A DNA stretch of 64,000 bases from Nematopogon swammerdamellus (taxonomy: Eukaryota; Arthropoda; Insecta; Lepidoptera; Adelidae), in assembly GCA_946902875.1 (NCBI GenBank), contig OX336353.1, positions 20,473,151-20,537,150 of the forward strand. The letters run 5' to 3'. The translations under genes were made by a program, and so were the position numbers. The notes under the pieces are model-generated. The model was not told where the DNA came from. It worked only from the letters and a program-made list of their open reading frames with translations, and made no database searches. This document shows, in pieces, positions 63,736 through 64,000 of the stretch; position 1 is the first letter of the stretch; the number at the start of each line of letters is the position of its first letter.

Positions 63736-64000
63736 ATATTTATTTATTTGGTTTTCTACAAGTAGGACACAACATAACATAAAATAACACAGGTATTCTT
63801 AAATTATATTTATGTCTACTCAATAATGGGAAACACTACATTCTTATACCTAGAGTAAGGGATCGTAACGATCATGCGTTCCGTCCATCGTCGTCCGTTT
63901 GCAAAACAGTGAAGGAAAGAGTAACTAACACCTGGGGCCTTATTCTGAAACCTAACGCCTAATCAGCGAGAGCGGCTCTCGTCTCGTCGCCGTCTGTGTG

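Overview
The window looks like nuclear DNA of a moth or butterfly. Its genes are intron-rich with canonical GT/AG splice sites. It holds five perfect TTAGG units (the insect telomere repeat), lepidopteran-type tRNA- and 5S-derived SINEs, and a dense layer of non-LTR retrotransposon fragments and TIR/MITE elements. The GC-rich exons sit in AT-rich introns. No bacterial, organellar or viral genes are seen, and the species cannot be named from sequence alone.

Three protein-coding genes are identifiable. (1) The + strand from 2876 to 40975 carries 14 coding exons of an MTA (metastasis-associated, NuRD subunit) protein. They encode 786 residues, from the second half of the BAH domain through ELM2, SANT, an insect-type C2H2 finger, the GATA-type finger and the RBBP4-binding C-terminus; the N-terminal BAH exons must lie upstream. 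(2) The - strand from 59297 to 47264 carries four coding exons of Hairless, the CSL/Su(H) co-repressor of Notch signalling. The 546-residue product has the Su(H)-binding domain, a Groucho-type YSIHSLL motif and a C-terminal PLNLSKH CtBP motif. (3) The + strand from 60915 to the window end carries the first three coding exons of eIF4A-III, the exon-junction-complex DEAD-box helicase, running off the right edge. Hairless and eIF4A-III are divergent neighbours separated by about 1.6 kb. A further small single-exon ORF (45965-46288, -) is a weak candidate gene.

Mobile DNA dominates the introns, especially those of MTA. There is one long open LINE ORF (7023-9887) with endonuclease and RT. An R2-superfamily LINE with a restriction-like endonuclease (37852-40482) is inserted in a SINE. 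A decayed Tc1-type element (24791-26538) is nested in a 3.6-kb TIR element (23766-27383). A 2.1-kb TIR element (50607-52749) is studded with CACTAAGTC-like motifs. A large foldback lies at about 35.0-37.4 kb, and many LINE 3' ends are present. Two SINE families (called A and B here) share a central body. Family B carries either a tRNA/5S-rRNA composite head or an unrelated head taken from another repeat. Two tandem repeats (72-bp and 53-bp periods) lie in MTA introns.

The genes are chromatin (MTA), Notch-repressor (Hairless) and RNA-processing (eIF4A-III) functions with no evident operon-like relation. The most unusual material is the modular SINE system, the TIR elements with dense subterminal motif arrays, and the way Hairless isolates its CtBP motif on a tiny terminal coding exon.
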